Part shown: positions 7,910 to 17,180 of the stretch, piece after piece
Position numbering within the stretch: the first letter of the stretch is position 1
Layout of the letters: each line of letters begins with the position of its first letter
Origin: Pseudomonadota bacterium
GTDB taxonomy: Bacteria > Desulfobacterota > Desulfovibrionia > Desulfovibrionales > Desulfovibrionaceae
Length of the DNA: 64,000 nt
Direction: 5' to 3'
Assembly: GCA_018822105.1 (NCBI GenBank)
Contig: JAHJLB010000036.1
Location: 59,950-123,949 of the forward strand
The notes under the pieces: model-generated
Database searches by the model: none
What the model saw: only the letters and a program-made list of their open reading frames with translations
What the model was told of the DNA's origin: nothing
Program-made: the position numbers and the translations under genes

Positions 7910-9631
7910 ATGCAGCAGAAACGCAAGAAATCTGACGCCCGAGGGACGCGGCCCCAGGCCGTGGCCGGGGTCGAGCCCGTGCGCGCGCAGGGCGCCCTGG
8001 CGGACCTGCGCCTGCTGGTGGGCGGCAAGACCTGGCACCTCTGGGGCCGCGACGGCCTCGCGCGGGAGGAGGCCCTGGCGGCCTCCGCGCCTGCGCGCGC
8101 CCTGCCGGTGCTTCTGGGGCCAGGCCTGGGCCGCTGCCTGGACCTCCTCGCGGCCACCGGCCGGCCAGTGGCCGTGGTGGACCGCGAAGCGCTGGTCTGG
8201 GCCGTCACCGGCGCGCGGGAGCGCCACAGGAATTCCCCCAACGTGCTCTGGCTGGACCAGGACGACCCGCAGCAGGTCTTGCGCGAGCTGACCCGCTGGC
8301 AGGCGGCGCAGCAGGGCCTGCCCTTCGCGCCCCTGCTGGCCCCGGCGGTGCGGCGCCTGGACCCCGGCCTCTACGACCGGCTGGAGCGGGACCTGTCCGC
8401 CAGCGCGCGCGCCAATTTCTGGGACCAGGCCGCCTACCCGAAGTTCCAGGGCGCCAAGCCCCGCGTGCTCCTCCTGGACCGCCCCTATTTCCTGCAGACC
8501 GAGATCAAGGACGCGCTCACGCGCCTCGAAGTCCCCTGGTCGGCCCTGCCCGTGGGCACGGAGGCGCGGGGCAGCGGCCTGTTCATCGAGGAGCTGCTGC
8601 TGCGGGTGCTGGAGTTCCGGCCGGATTTCCTGCTCACGGTGAACCATTTCGGCCTGGACCGCGAGGGCCGGCTGGCGGAGCTCCTGGACCGCCTGAACCT
8701 GCCCCTGGCCTCGTGGTTCGTGGACAACCCGCACCTCATCCTGTCGCGCTATGCCGGGCTGGCCCGCCCGGGCACGGCCATATTCACCTGGGATGCGGAC
8801 AACGTGCAAAGCCTCCAGGCCCAGGGGTACGCCAATGTGCATTTTCTCCCCCTGGCCACGGACGCCGGGCGCTTTCGCCCGGGCCTGCCCACCGGCCCCG
8901 CCGAGTGGCGCGCCGAGGCCTCCTTTGTGGGCGACAGCATGGCCAGGGCCGTGGCCGAGAGCCTGGGCGCCTGTTCCGGGCCGCAGGCGCTGCTCAGGGA
9001 CTACGGCGGAGTGGCCGCCGGGTTCGGCGAGGCCAGCCAGCGCTCGGTGCTGGCCTATCTCCAGGCCGAGCACCCGGCCCGGGCGGCGCTGTTCCTGGCG
9101 CTGAACACGGACGAGGACCGGCTGGCCTATGAGTCGCTGCTGACCTGGGAGGCCACCCGGCAGTACCGCTGGCGCTGCGCCGGAGCCCTGGCCGGGTATT
9201 GCTCGGTGGTGGCGGGCGATGCCGAGGGCTGGCGCGGCCTGTTTCCGCCGCACGGCCAGGTCCGGCTGCTTCCGCGCCTGGACTATTACCGCGACCTGCC
9301 GTCGTTCTATCCCATGAGCGCCGTGAGCCTGAACTGCACCAGCAGGCAGATGAAGGGCGCAGTGAACCAGCGCGTGTTCGACGTGCCGGCCTGCGGAGGC
9401 TTTGTGCTCACAGACCGCCGGGACCAGCTCGAGGCGCTCTTCGAGCCCGGCCGCGAGGTTGCAGTCTACGAATCGCCTGAAGACATCGCGCAGCTCACAG
9501 GGCGCTACCTGCGGGACGAACCGGCGCGCAGGCGCATCACCCGGGCGGCGCAGCGGCGCATCCTGGCCGAGCACACCTATGCCCACAGGATGACCAGGCT
9601 TCTGGAGGTCATGCGCGAAACCTACGCGTAA
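7910..9631 (+). CDS. CgeB-type glycosyltransferase (group 1-like C-terminal domain)
   Basis: A 573-aa cytoplasmic protein. The middle and C-terminal parts resemble the CgeB/Glyco_trans_1_2 family of GT-B enzymes: [20 protein letters not shown] starts the first Rossmann domain, [12 protein letters not shown] is typical, and [18 protein letters not shown] followed by the segment ending [11 protein letters not shown] is the sugar-nucleotide-binding half. The N-terminal 170 residues are family-specific with no motif I recognise. Such genes in Desulfovibrio often lie near surface-glycan or flagellar glycosylation genes. Donor and acceptor are unknown. The ribosome binding site is weak (AGGTG). Confidence 0.8.
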   Translation: MQQKRKKSDARGTRPQAVAGVEPVRAQGALADLRLLVGGKTWHLWGRDGLAREEALAASAPARALPVLLGPGLGRCLDLLAATGRPVAVVDREALVWAVTGARERHRNSPNVLWLDQDDPQQVLRELTRWQAAQQGLPFAPLLAPAVRRLDPGLYDRLERDLSASARANFWDQAAYPKFQGAKPRVLLLDRPYFLQTEIKDALTRLEVPWSALPVGTEARGSGLFIEELLLRVLEFRPDFLLTVNHFGLDREGRLAELLDRLNLPLASWFVDNPHLILSRYAGLARPGTAIFTWDADNVQSLQAQGYANVHFLPLATDAGRFRPGLPTGPAEWRAEASFVGDSMARAVAESLGACSGPQALLRDYGGVAAGFGEASQRSVLAYLQAEHPARAALFLALNTDEDRLAYESLLTWEATRQYRWRCAGALAGYCSVVAGDAEGWRGLFPPHGQVRLLPRLDYYRDLPSFYPMSAVSLNCTSRQMKGAVNQRVFDVPACGGFVLTDRRDQLEALFEPGREVAVYESPEDIAQLTGRYLRDEPARRRITRAAQRRILAEHTYAHRMTRLLEVMRETYA

Positions 9632-9655
9632 TCCGAAGGAATGTTTGCCGCGGCC

Positions 9656-9684
9656 TTGAGCATTGCGGCGGAATTTGCCATAGT
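9656..9684 (+). promoter_or_regulatory. Putative promoter of the SulP-type gene
   Basis: TTGAGC (9656-9661), 17-bp spacer and CATAGT (9679-9684), 42 bp upstream of the proposed GTG start at 9727. Confidence 0.35.
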
Positions 9685-9726
9685 TGACCAGGCGGTGTGC
9701 CACCGCCACAAAGCACGGAGCCCAGA

Positions 9727-12285
9727 GTGCCCGACGAGCCGAAGATGCTGGAGACCACAGGCGTTGCGCCTGACGCCCCGGAAGGGGCCGTGTTTGACTG
9801 CGCTTCCTGCGGGCACAGCCAGAACCTGCCGGAGGAGCTCCTCGGGCGGCAGGCCAGATGCCCGCTCTGCCGTCAGCTGGGCCTGGTGGAGCGCCCGGGG
9901 GTCCACCTGCGCGAGCCCGATGAGCGCGACGTGCGCCTGGACGACATGGCCGGCGCCGACCAGACGCCAGCCCGGCCCGGCAGCTTTGCCGCCCTCTCCT
10001 CCCAGGACTCCCTGGCCCTGGATCCCATCCAGGGGCCGCAAGGCGTCCTGGACCACCTGCGCGCCTTCCTTTCCGGCAACCCGGCCCTGAACGTCATCAC
10101 CGGGCTCCTGGGCGGCGTCCAGCTCAGCCTGGTGTGCCTGGCCCTTTCCCTGCTGGTGTTCTCCGTGCCGGGCCTGAGCGCGGTGTTTCCCCATGCCCTG
10201 TATCTGACGCTGTTTCCTGCGGTGCTGGCCTCCGTGCTCTTCGCCCTGCAGGGGCGGCTGCCTGTGGCCCTGGGCGGCCCGGGCCCCGCCACGACGCTGT
10301 GCGTGCTGCTCCTGGTCGCCACCGTGGGGGCCGACCTGGCCGGGCATGCCTCGGCCCAGGTGGTTTCCGCCACCATGCTGGCCGCCCTGGCCCTGTCCAG
10401 CGCCGTCACGGGAACGCTCTGCGTCCTTTTGGCGCGGCTCGGCCTGGCAGAGCGCATCCGCTTTCTGCCCACGGAAGTCTTCGGCGGCATGCTCGCGGGC
10501 TTCGGCCTGCTCCTGCTGAAGGCCTGGTTCCAGGTGCTGGCCGCCGGCAGCCCGGCCCTGGCCGGCCTGTTCCAGGGGCACGTCTCCCAGGCGGGCGCGG
10601 CTCTCCTGGGCAGCGCCAACGTCTGGGCGCCGCCGGTGGTCTTCGGCCTGGCCTATTTCCTGTTGCGCACCGCCATCAAGGGCCTGTTCTGGCCCCTGAC
10701 CTTCGCCGTGCTGAGCATCGCGGCCTGGAACGCGGCGCTTCTGCAGGGCGGCGGCCTCGGCCTCTGGGCGGCGCGGCTGCCCCACCTGCCGGATCTGCTG
10801 GACCTGAACTGCTACATCGCCATGTTCGATGCGGACACCCTGAGGCGCATCGACTGGCCGGCCCTGGCCGTCCGCAAGGAGTTCTTCGCCCTTGTGGCCG
10901 TTGTGGCCATCGGGCCGACCCTGGTGCGCACCTCCATACTGGAGGCCGTGCTGGCCCACGACGCCGACTCCGACGGGCAGTTGCCCCTGCTTGGCGGGGC
11001 GAGCATGCTTTCCGGCCTGCTTGGCGGCCTGCCCGCCACCCTGTCCCTGTCGGGCAGCCTGGGGCTGCGCTCTCTGGGCGCCACAGCCCCCCTGGCTGGG
11101 TTCACCGCGGGCCTGGTCTGCCTGGCTTTCGCCCTGCGCGGCCAAGCGCTTCTGGCGCACATCCCCCTGTTCGTGCCCCTGGGCCTGCTGTTGGCCACGG
11201 GCCTGTCCATGCCTGTGGGCTGGATGCTGCGGGACAACAAGAACCCGCTCTCCGGCAAGCACGAGCAGCGCACGGCCTGGGCGGCCTGCCTGCTGATTGT
11301 TGTTCTGGGGCCGCTGCTGGGCGTGTTCAGCTGCCTTGTGCTGGGCCTGTCCATGGCCTTGGCGCGGGCCGTGGGCGGCGGCGGCATCAAGCTGATCCAG
11401 TCCGGCGACGTGTTCCACAGCAGCGTGGACCGTTCGCCCGCCGAGCGCCGCATCCTGCGCGAGCGCGGCGGGCAGATCCTTGTCCTGCGCATGCATGGCT
11501 TCCTGTTCCTGGGCACCCTGCATGGCCTGTTGCGCATCCTCCGCGAGCGCATGGACGGCGTGGGGCAGGGGGAGCTGAAGTATGTGCTGCTGGATTTCGG
11601 GGCCGTGAGCGGCCTGGGCGGCCCGGCCCTGCATGGCTTCCGGCGGTTGGAGCAGCTGGCCCGGAAGAGCGGGTTTCTGCTCTGCTTCACCAGCGTGCCC
11701 CTGGAGCTGGAGGAGCACCTGGAGGCCCTGGGCTACCGCCTGGGCGACGAGCATGGGCTGTGCCGCATCTACCTGAACCTGGACTACGCCCTGGAGTCCT
11801 GCGAGGACAGCATCCTGGCCGAGGCTGGCGGGCTGGAGCAGCGCCAGGACACCTTGGAGGAGCTCCTGGCGGCGACCTTCCCGGACCCCCAGCTGGTGCC
11901 GACGCTCATGAAGTGCCTGGAGCGCATGGAGGTGAAGAAGAAGAGCCTTGTCATCCGCCAGGGCGATGAGTCGGACTCCATGTATTTTCTGCAATCCGGC
12001 AGGGTGCGCGTGGAGCTGGCGCTGCCCGGTGGCAGGCTCCTGCGCCTGAAGAAGATGGGGCCGGGCACGGTCTTCGGCGAGATGGGCCTGTACACCAGCG
12101 CACCGCGCTCGGCCTCGGTCATCGCCTCGGAGCGCTGCGTGCTCTACCGGCTTTCGGCGGAGCGCTTCCGGCTCATCCAGGCCAAGGCCCCGCAGCTTGC
12201 AGCGGCGGTGAACCGCTTCATCGTGACCTTGCTGGCCGAGCGCCTGGCCGAGGCCAACGCCAAGGCCCGAGCCGCGCAGCTCTAG
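9727..12285 (+). CDS. SulP-family anion transporter with N-terminal zinc ribbon, STAS and cyclic-nucleotide-binding domains
   Basis: A multidomain membrane protein of about 852 aa. Residues about 15-45 hold two CxxC knuckles (CASC and CPLC), a zinc-ribbon-like module. About 110-540 is the SulP/SLC26 transmembrane domain with many hydrophobic helices. About 575-680 is a STAS domain (ILVLRMHGFLFLGTLHG, VLLDFGAVSGLGGPALHGF). About 715-830 is a cNMP-binding cassette (IRQGDESDSMYFLQSGRVRV, FGEMGLYTSAPRSASV). The usual STAS DSSG phosphosite is replaced by a Gly-rich segment. I chose GTG 9727 because GGAG lies six bases upstream; GTG 9697 is in frame. Known SulP proteins carry sulfate, bicarbonate or other anions; substrate here is unknown, with sulfate attractive in a sulfate reducer. 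Confidence 0.85.
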   Translation: MPDEPKMLETTGVAPDAPEGAVFDCASCGHSQNLPEELLGRQARCPLCRQLGLVERPGVHLREPDERDVRLDDMAGADQTPARPGSFAALSSQDSLALDPIQGPQGVLDHLRAFLSGNPALNVITGLLGGVQLSLVCLALSLLVFSVPGLSAVFPHALYLTLFPAVLASVLFALQGRLPVALGGPGPATTLCVLLLVATVGADLAGHASAQVVSATMLAALALSSAVTGTLCVLLARLGLAERIRFLPTEVFGGMLAGFGLLLLKAWFQVLAAGSPALAGLFQGHVSQAGAALLGSANVWAPPVVFGLAYFLLRTAIKGLFWPLTFAVLSIAAWNAALLQGGGLGLWAARLPHLPDLLDLNCYIAMFDADTLRRIDWPALAVRKEFFALVAVVAIGPTLVRTSILEAVLAHDADSDGQLPLLGGASMLSGLLGGLPATLSLSGSLGLRSLGATAPLAGFTAGLVCLAFALRGQALLAHIPLFVPLGLLLATGLSMPVGWMLRDNKNPLSGKHEQRTAWAACLLIVVLGPLLGVFSCLVLGLSMALARAVGGGGIKLIQSGDVFHSSVDRSPAERRILRERGGQILVLRMHGFLFLGTLHGLLRILRERMDGVGQGELKYVLLDFGAVSGLGGPALHGFRRLEQLARKSGFLLCFTSVPLELEEHLEALGYRLGDEHGLCRIYLNLDYALESCEDSILAEAGGLEQRQDTLEELLAATFPDPQLVPTLMKCLERMEVKKKSLVIRQGDESDSMYFLQSGRVRVELALPGGRLLRLKKMGPGTVFGEMGLYTSAPRSASVIASERCVLYRLSAERFRLIQAKAPQLAAAVNRFIVTLLAERLAEANAKARAAQL

Positions 12286-12310
12286 CTGTTCTGGGCCTGC
12301 GGCGTCCCGC

Positions 12311-12754
12311 TCAACCCCAGGGCGAAAGGTCGATCTTGTCCCGCTTGCGGTAGGCCGTGCCCTGGAAGGTGGCGATGGTCTCGCCCGCCTCGTCCCGGAT
12401 ATCCACCACATACGTCGACAGCGGCCCCGCCGCCGAGGTCTCGTGCGCATGGGCCGTGAGCACCCCGCTGATGCCCGGCCTGGTGTAGGAGATGCTCATG
12501 TTGATGCCCAGGGCCAGGGTGCCGTGGGAATTGGCGGCCGCGCCGAAGGCCAGGTCGGCCAGGGTGAAGATGGCCCCGCCCTGGACAACGTCCGCGCCGT
12601 TCAGGTGCTTCTCCTCGATGACCATGCGCGTGGAGGCCGTGCCGTGGCCGATGTCCGTGACCTCGATGCCCAGGCATCTGCACAGGCGGTCGCGGTTGTT
12701 GAAGAAGCGTTTGAGGCGCTCAAAGCGTTCCGTCTCGGTCATGTGTGCGGTCAT
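12311..12754 (-). CDS. Hotdog-fold thioesterase, PaaI/YdiI type
   Basis: A 147-aa PaaI-like acyl-CoA thioesterase. The hotdog core signature HLNGADVVQGGAIFTLAD (about 50-67), with its conserved Asn/Gly-rich turn followed by the central helix, is clear, and the strands INMSISYTRP and YVVDIRDEAGETIATFQG complete the fold. ATG 12754 overlaps the tatD stop by four bases (ATGA), with GGAGG seven bases upstream. It is last in the rfbB-rmlD-GT-tatD operon; the functional link to sugar genes is not obvious and may be housekeeping. Substrate unknown. Confidence 0.88.
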   Translation of the reverse strand: MTAHMTETERFERLKRFFNNRDRLCRCLGIEVTDIGHGTASTRMVIEEKHLNGADVVQGGAIFTLADLAFGAAANSHGTLALGINMSISYTRPGISGVLTAHAHETSAAGPLSTYVVDIRDEAGETIATFQGTAYRKRDKIDLSPWG

Positions 12755-13584
12755 GGCAGGGCCTCCAGGCCGAAAAAGGTGCAGGCGTTGCGGCCCGTGG
12801 CGGCCCAGAGCTCGTCCACGGGCATGTTCTTGATGCGGGCCACGGCCAGGGCCGTGAAGCCGAGCAGGGCGGGGTGGTTTCTCTTGCCGCGCCAGGGCTC
12901 GGCCCCCAGGTACGGGCAGTCGGTCTCCAGCAGCAGGCGCTCCAGGGGCGCCGCCGCCACGGCGCGGTGCAGGGCCTCGTTCCTGGCGTAGCTCGCCGGG
13001 CCCGGGATGCTCAGGTGCCAGCCGTGCCCCAGGAGGGTCTGCGCCTGGTCCCCGTCCCCGCCGAAGCAGTGCCAGAGGAGTCTGCGGCCGCTCCAGCCCT
13101 CGGCCAGGAGCACGCGCAGGGTGTCCGCAAAGGCGTCGCGGCAGTGGACCACCGGCGGCAGCCCCAGGTCCAGGGCCAGGGCCAGCTGCGCCCGGAAGGC
13201 CTGTTCCTGCAGCGCGCGCGGGTGCGCGTCCCAATAGAAGTCCAGGCCGATCTCGCCCACGGCGCGCAGGCGCGGATCGCTCTGGAAGGCCTGGCGCATG
13301 GCCGACACGGCCTCGGGCGAATACTGGTCCGCATCGCCGGGGTGGATGCCAAGGAGGAAGAAGATCTCCGGCCGGTGCGCGAAGAGGTGGCGGTTTTTGC
13401 GGTAGGCCTCCGGCCCCAGGAACACGTTTCCGGTGCGGGCCACGCCGCTGTTCAGAGCGCGGTCCAGGATCTCCTCGCGGTCCGCGTCGAAGTCCTCCAT
13501 GTCCAGGTGCGCATGGGAATCCACGCCGCATGGCGGCAGGCCGAGGGATTCCGGCTCGGGACGGGGGGACTTGTTCTTGGACAT
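12751..13584 (-). CDS. tatD: TatD family metal-dependent hydrolase (deoxyribonuclease)
   Basis: A 277-aa TIM-barrel hydrolase. Metal-binding HxH is in GVDSHAHLDME near residue 22. The later motifs AVGEIGLDFYWD, PPVVHCRDAF, LLWHCFGGD and LLLETDCPYL are the standard TatD signatures. Family members are 3'-5' exonucleases or other phosphoesterases acting in DNA quality control. ATG 13584 opens MSKNKSPRPEP; the frame stays open upstream with implausible sequence. The stop overlaps the thioesterase start (ATGA), indicating translational coupling. Confidence in the family is high, in the exact substrate low. Confidence 0.93.
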   Translation of the reverse strand: MSKNKSPRPEPESLGLPPCGVDSHAHLDMEDFDADREEILDRALNSGVARTGNVFLGPEAYRKNRHLFAHRPEIFFLLGIHPGDADQYSPEAVSAMRQAFQSDPRLRAVGEIGLDFYWDAHPRALQEQAFRAQLALALDLGLPPVVHCRDAFADTLRVLLAEGWSGRRLLWHCFGGDGDQAQTLLGHGWHLSIPGPASYARNEALHRAVAAAPLERLLLETDCPYLGAEPWRGKRNHPALLGFTALAVARIKNMPVDELWAATGRNACTFFGLEALP

Positions 13585-13600
13585 GGCTGGTGTGCTTGGC

Positions 13601-14644
13601 TCAGGCGGATTCAAGGCGCTGCCAGAGGCCGAGCACGGCGGCGCGCTGGGCGTCCAGGGTGTAGGCCTCGGCGGTGGCGCGGGCGTTGGCCAGGGTCCGG
13701 GCCAGGTGCGGACTGCCCGCAAGAAGCCAGCCGGCGGCGGTCTTCAGGTGCAGGGCCGCGCCCAGGATGTCGGCGTCGGCGCTCCACAGCCCGTTGCCTC
13801 CCCAGGGCACCTCCCGCAGGGGCCACCAGGGCGTAAACGGGGCCGGATCGTCCGAGGGCGCGAGGGCCTGGCGCATGTAGTCCGAGCCGCCAAAGCCCAT
13901 GTAGCCCACGGGCAGGCAGCCGCAGGCCATGGCCTCCAGGGGCGGCAGGGAGAAGCCCTCGGGAAAGCCCGTGGCCAGGAAGATGTGCGCGGACTGCAGC
14001 GCCTCGGCCACGCCCTGGGCCGGAAGGCCGGCGATCTCCACCCACTGGCAGCGCGCGGCCAGGTCTTCGTCCAGGGCATTGAAGGTCTCGCGGATCTGCT
14101 TGGCCAGGGCCTTGTTTTTGCGCGGCATCCAGGCGATGCGCAGCCTGCCGCCCTCTGTGAAGGCCGGCTTGGCCTCCGGGGCGCGGAACAGGCCGGCGTC
14201 GATGCCGGGGCGCAGCACAATGGCCTCGCGGCCTGTGGTGGCGGCCACGAACCGGGCCACGGGGTCGGACACGGCGAGGAACCCAACGGGCAGCCTGCGC
14301 CAGGACGCGCCAGCGGGCAGGGACGAGAGCAGGTAGGCCCAGTTCTGCACGTAGACCAGGCAGCGCGCCCCGGCGTTCAGGCCAGGGGCTAGCGCGTTGA
14401 CCCAGCCCTCGGGCACCACCCAGAGGTCTCCGGGGGCCAGGGCGAGCTTGTCCCAGGCCACCACGGGCGCCTCCACAAAAGACTCCGGGGGCATGCAGCC
14501 CGGCCCTAAGCCCGGCATCTCGCGCGGGACGAGAAAGGCCTCGCGGCCCGAGGCGCAGAGCAGGGCGGCCATGCGCCGCAGCACGCTGACGCCTCCGGCG
14601 GCCTGGCGCACGGGCGGCAGGAAAAAATAGGTCTTCATGGACAT
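13601..14644 (-). CDS. Glycosyltransferase family 4-like protein
   Basis: A GT-B fold glycosyltransferase of 347 aa from ATG 14644. The N-terminal half starts TYFFLPPVRQAAGGVSVLRR, a donor-domain P-loop-like segment. The C-terminal half has IVLRPGIDAGLF, RIAWMPRKN, and the GT4 signature GFPEGFSLPPLEAMACGCLP with the two conserved Glu in an E-x7-E arrangement. It probably transfers a sugar, perhaps one derived from the dTDP pathway upstream, to a surface glycan. Starts at 14644 and 14638 (ATG) and 14674 (TTG) are all possible; AGGGGAG lies 12 bases before 14644. It lies 36 bp after rmlD in the same operon. Confidence 0.85.
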   Translation of the reverse strand: MSMKTYFFLPPVRQAAGGVSVLRRMAALLCASGREAFLVPREMPGLGPGCMPPESFVEAPVVAWDKLALAPGDLWVVPEGWVNALAPGLNAGARCLVYVQNWAYLLSSLPAGASWRRLPVGFLAVSDPVARFVAATTGREAIVLRPGIDAGLFRAPEAKPAFTEGGRLRIAWMPRKNKALAKQIRETFNALDEDLAARCQWVEIAGLPAQGVAEALQSAHIFLATGFPEGFSLPPLEAMACGCLPVGYMGFGGSDYMRQALAPSDDPAPFTPWWPLREVPWGGNGLWSADADILGAALHLKTAAGWLLAGSPHLARTLANARATAEAYTLDAQRAAVLGLWQRLESA

Positions 14645-14680
14645 GGGCAAACCACACTCCCCTGGCTTTGGCAAGCCGGC

Positions 14681-15568
14681 TCAGGTCAGCGGGGCCAAAG
14701 CCTGGCCCGCCACATACTCGGCCAGGGACTCCTTCCAGTGGCGGGGGCGCCGGCCCGCGGCCCGAGCGAAGTCCGAGACGTCGAGCACGGAATAGGGCGG
14801 CCGCGCGGCCCTGGTCGGATAGTCCGAGGTGGGGATGGGCAGCACGCGGCAGGGCAGCCCGGACAGCCGGACGGCCTCCTCGGCCAGGGCATGCCAGGTG
14901 GCCTCCCCGGCGTTGACCGTATGAAACAGGCCTGCGGCGCCGGCGCGCAGCAGGTCCGCCGTCATCCGGCCCAGGTCCGTGGTGCAGGTGGGGGAGCCGT
15001 GCTGGTCGTCCACCACCTTGAGCTCCGGGCGCTGGGCCGCAAGGTCCAGCATGCGGCGCACGAAGTTCATCTTGCCCGGCCCGAAGAGCCAGGCCGTGCG
15101 TAGGATGAGCAGGTCGGGGATGTCGAGGGAGAGCAGGGCGGTTTCGCCCGCCAGCTTCGACGCGCCGTAGACCGACAGTGGATTCACGGCGTCCTCAGGG
15201 CGGTAGGGCACGAGCTTGAGCCCGTCGAAGACGAAGTCCGTGGAGAAGTGCACCAGGCGCAGGCCGCGCTCCAGGGCCACGACGCCGAGGAGCGCGGGCA
15301 GGGAGGCGTTGAGGCGGTAGGCCTCCTCCGGCTGGTCCTCGGCCTGGTCCACCTGGGTGTAGGCCACGGCGTTGACGAGGCAGTCGATGGGGCAGTCCAC
15401 GGAATGCTCGTCCAGGAAATCCTCAAGCCCGTCGGCGTCGAAATAGTCCACCTCCGCGCCGGACGCGCGGATGACGGCCACGCCCGCCTCCTCCAGGGCC
15501 CCGGCCACGGCCCGGCCCAGCAGGCCGTTCTTCCCGCCCAGCACGAGGGCCTTGCGCGGCAGGCTCAC
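14681..15568 (-). CDS. rfbD: dTDP-4-dehydrorhamnose reductase family protein (RmlD-like)
   Basis: NADPH-dependent reductase of the RmlD family (295 aa), acting on 4-keto sugar nucleotides. Cofactor motif ALVLGGKNGLLGRAV at the N-terminus, catalytic Thr in VHFSTDFVFDG, and YGASKLAGE giving the YxxxK pair (about 130-134). The substrate-domain segment HGSPTCTTDLGRM is typical of RmlD. It starts with GTG 15568, overlapping the rfbB stop by four bases (GTGA). No rmlA or rmlC is visible in the window, so either these are elsewhere or the product is a different deoxy sugar. Confidence 0.9.
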   Translation of the reverse strand: MSLPRKALVLGGKNGLLGRAVAGALEEAGVAVIRASGAEVDYFDADGLEDFLDEHSVDCPIDCLVNAVAYTQVDQAEDQPEEAYRLNASLPALLGVVALERGLRLVHFSTDFVFDGLKLVPYRPEDAVNPLSVYGASKLAGETALLSLDIPDLLILRTAWLFGPGKMNFVRRMLDLAAQRPELKVVDDQHGSPTCTTDLGRMTADLLRAGAAGLFHTVNAGEATWHALAEEAVRLSGLPCRVLPIPTSDYPTRAARPPYSVLDVSDFARAAGRRPRHWKESLAEYVAGQALAPLT

Positions 15569-16584
15569 GCGCGCCCCTTGTACCAGGACTGCATGAAGGT
15601 CAGGTAGGCCCCGCTCTGGACCTCCTCCAGCCAGGCCGGGTTGGCCTGGTACCAGGCGATGGTGCGCTCCAGGCCCTGGCTGAAGCTGACCGAGGGCGCG
15701 AAGCCAAGCTCGCGCGCGGCCAGATCGAAGTTCATGGCGTAGCGGCGGTCGTGTCCGGGCCGGTCTGTGACAAAGCGGATGAGCGTGTCGTCCCGGCCCG
15801 TGAGACGCAGGATGGCGCGCACCACCTCGATGTTCGGCATCTCGGCCGCGCCGCCGAAGTTGTACACCGCGCCGGGCCGGCCGTGCAGAAGCGCCAGCTC
15901 CACACCCCGGCAATGGTCGTCCACGAAGATCCAGTCGCGCACGTTCCGCCCGTCGCCGTACACGGGCAGGGCCTCGCCCCGGGCGGCCTTGACGTACATC
16001 AGCGGGATGAGCTTCTCCGGGAACTGGTAGGGCCCATAGTTGTTGGAGCAGCGCGTGACCACCACGTCCTGGCCGTAGGTCTCGTGGCAGGCCCGGGCCA
16101 GCAGGTCGGCCCCGGCCTTGGAGGCCGAGTAGGGGCTGTTGGGGGCCAGGGGCGTGGTCTCGAGGAACTGGCCCGTTGGGCCCAGGGAGCCGTAGACCTC
16201 GTCCGTGGACACGTGGACCACGCGGCCCACGCCGGCGCGCCTGGCGCAGTCGAGGATGGTCTGCGCGCCCAGGACATTGGTGGACACGAAGGGCGCGGCG
16301 TCCTCGATGGAGCGGTCCACATGGGATTCCGCGGCGAAATTCACCACCGCCTCGATGCGCTCCTCCACCAGCAGCCGCGACACCAGGCCCTTGTCGCAGA
16401 TGTCGCCGTGCACAAAGGCGTAGGCGTCCCCGGCCTCGGCCTCCAGGGCCCGCAGGCTGCCCAGGTTGCCCGCGTAGGTCAGCTTGTCCAGGTTCACGAG
16501 CCGCCAGTCCGGGTGGCGCTCGCGCATGGCGTAGAGAAAATTGGCGCCGATGAATCCGCAGCCGCCGGTGACGAGAAGGCGCAT
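15565..16584 (-). CDS. rfbB: dTDP-glucose 4,6-dehydratase
   Basis: Converts dTDP-glucose to dTDP-4-dehydro-6-deoxyglucose. The protein is 339 aa, usual for RmlB. NAD-binding VTGGCGFIGANFLYA at the N-terminus, then NFAAESHVDRSI, catalytic STDEVYGSLG, and the YxxxK pair in SPYSASKAGADLL. VTRCSNNYGPYQFPEKLIPL is diagnostic of RmlB. The start has AAGGAG at good spacing. It is the first gene of a five-gene minus-strand operon with rmlD, a glycosyltransferase, tatD and a thioesterase, consistent with making a deoxy-sugar for LPS or another glycan. Confidence 0.96.
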   Translation of the reverse strand: MRLLVTGGCGFIGANFLYAMRERHPDWRLVNLDKLTYAGNLGSLRALEAEAGDAYAFVHGDICDKGLVSRLLVEERIEAVVNFAAESHVDRSIEDAAPFVSTNVLGAQTILDCARRAGVGRVVHVSTDEVYGSLGPTGQFLETTPLAPNSPYSASKAGADLLARACHETYGQDVVVTRCSNNYGPYQFPEKLIPLMYVKAARGEALPVYGDGRNVRDWIFVDDHCRGVELALLHGRPGAVYNFGGAAEMPNIEVVRAILRLTGRDDTLIRFVTDRPGHDRRYAMNFDLAARELGFAPSVSFSQGLERTIAWYQANPAWLEEVQSGAYLTFMQSWYKGRA

Positions 16585-16613
16585 GGAACGCTCCTTGGCA
16601 TGATGTTCGTGGA

Positions 16614-16642
16614 TGTGTACCCGTTGGCCGGCGGTTGCGCAA
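16614..16642 (-). promoter_or_regulatory. Putative promoter of the rfbB operon
   Basis: Minus strand TTGCGC (16637-16642), 17-bp spacer, TACACA (16614-16619), 30 bp upstream of rfbB and just downstream of the trmL stop. Consensus match only. Confidence 0.4.
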
Positions 16643-16652
16643 GGATGCCGGG

Positions 16653-17120
16653 CTAGAACCCGGCGAGGCCCCCTGTCTGGCGCAGGGCCTCGAAGAGCAG
16701 GATGCCCGCGGCGGTGGACAGGTTCAGGCTGCGCACGCTGGCGTTGATGGGGATGCGCACCCGGTCGGGGTAGAGGTCATGCAGGAAGTCCGGCAGGCCC
16801 GTGGTTTCGCGCCCCAGCACGATGGCGTCGCCGGGGCGGAAGGCGAAACTCTGCAGCGGGACGCCGCCGCGCGCGCTGGTGAGCACGATGCGCGGCAAGG
16901 GCGCGGCGCACAAATAAGCGGCCTCGAAGGCGGCCCAGTGCGGGTGCACCGAGAGGTCCACATGGGGCCAGTAGTCCAGGCCCGCGCGCTTCAGGTGCCT
17001 GTCGTCGATTTTGAAGCCCAGGGGCTCGATGAGGTGCAGGGGCGTGGACGTGGCCGCGCAGAGCCGGGCGACGTTGCCGGTGTTGGGCGGTATCTGCGGC
17101 TGGTAGAGCACAAGGCGCAT
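16653..17120 (-). CDS. trmL: tRNA (cytidine/uridine-34-2'-O)-methyltransferase
   Basis: SPOUT-class methylase of 155 aa that 2'-O-methylates the wobble base of tRNA-Leu in E. coli. N-terminal LVLYQPQIPPNTGNVARLC is the TrmL/YibK signature. The C-terminal trefoil-knot motifs are IVLGRETTGLPD and IPINASVRSLNLSTAAGI, forming the AdoMet site. I chose ATG 17120 because AGGGG lies eight bases upstream; ATG 17126 is in frame. It is separated from the upstream tRNA-Val by a terminator, so it may be expressed by read-through or a promoter not recognised. Confidence 0.94.
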   Translation of the reverse strand: MRLVLYQPQIPPNTGNVARLCAATSTPLHLIEPLGFKIDDRHLKRAGLDYWPHVDLSVHPHWAAFEAAYLCAAPLPRIVLTSARGGVPLQSFAFRPGDAIVLGRETTGLPDFLHDLYPDRVRIPINASVRSLNLSTAAGILLFEALRQTGGLAGF

Positions 17121-17145
17121 GCACATGTCCCCTGGGGCTGGAACG

Positions 17146-17169
17146 AAAAAGGCCCCGCAGGGCGGGGCC
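17146..17169 (-). terminator. Rho-independent terminator of tRNA-Val
   Basis: On the minus strand GGCCCCGC, loop CCT, GCGGGGCC followed by TTTTT (17150-17146). A perfect 8-bp GC stem 11 bp after the tRNA 3' end. Confidence 0.85.
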
Positions 17170-17180
17170 GATTTCTCCGG

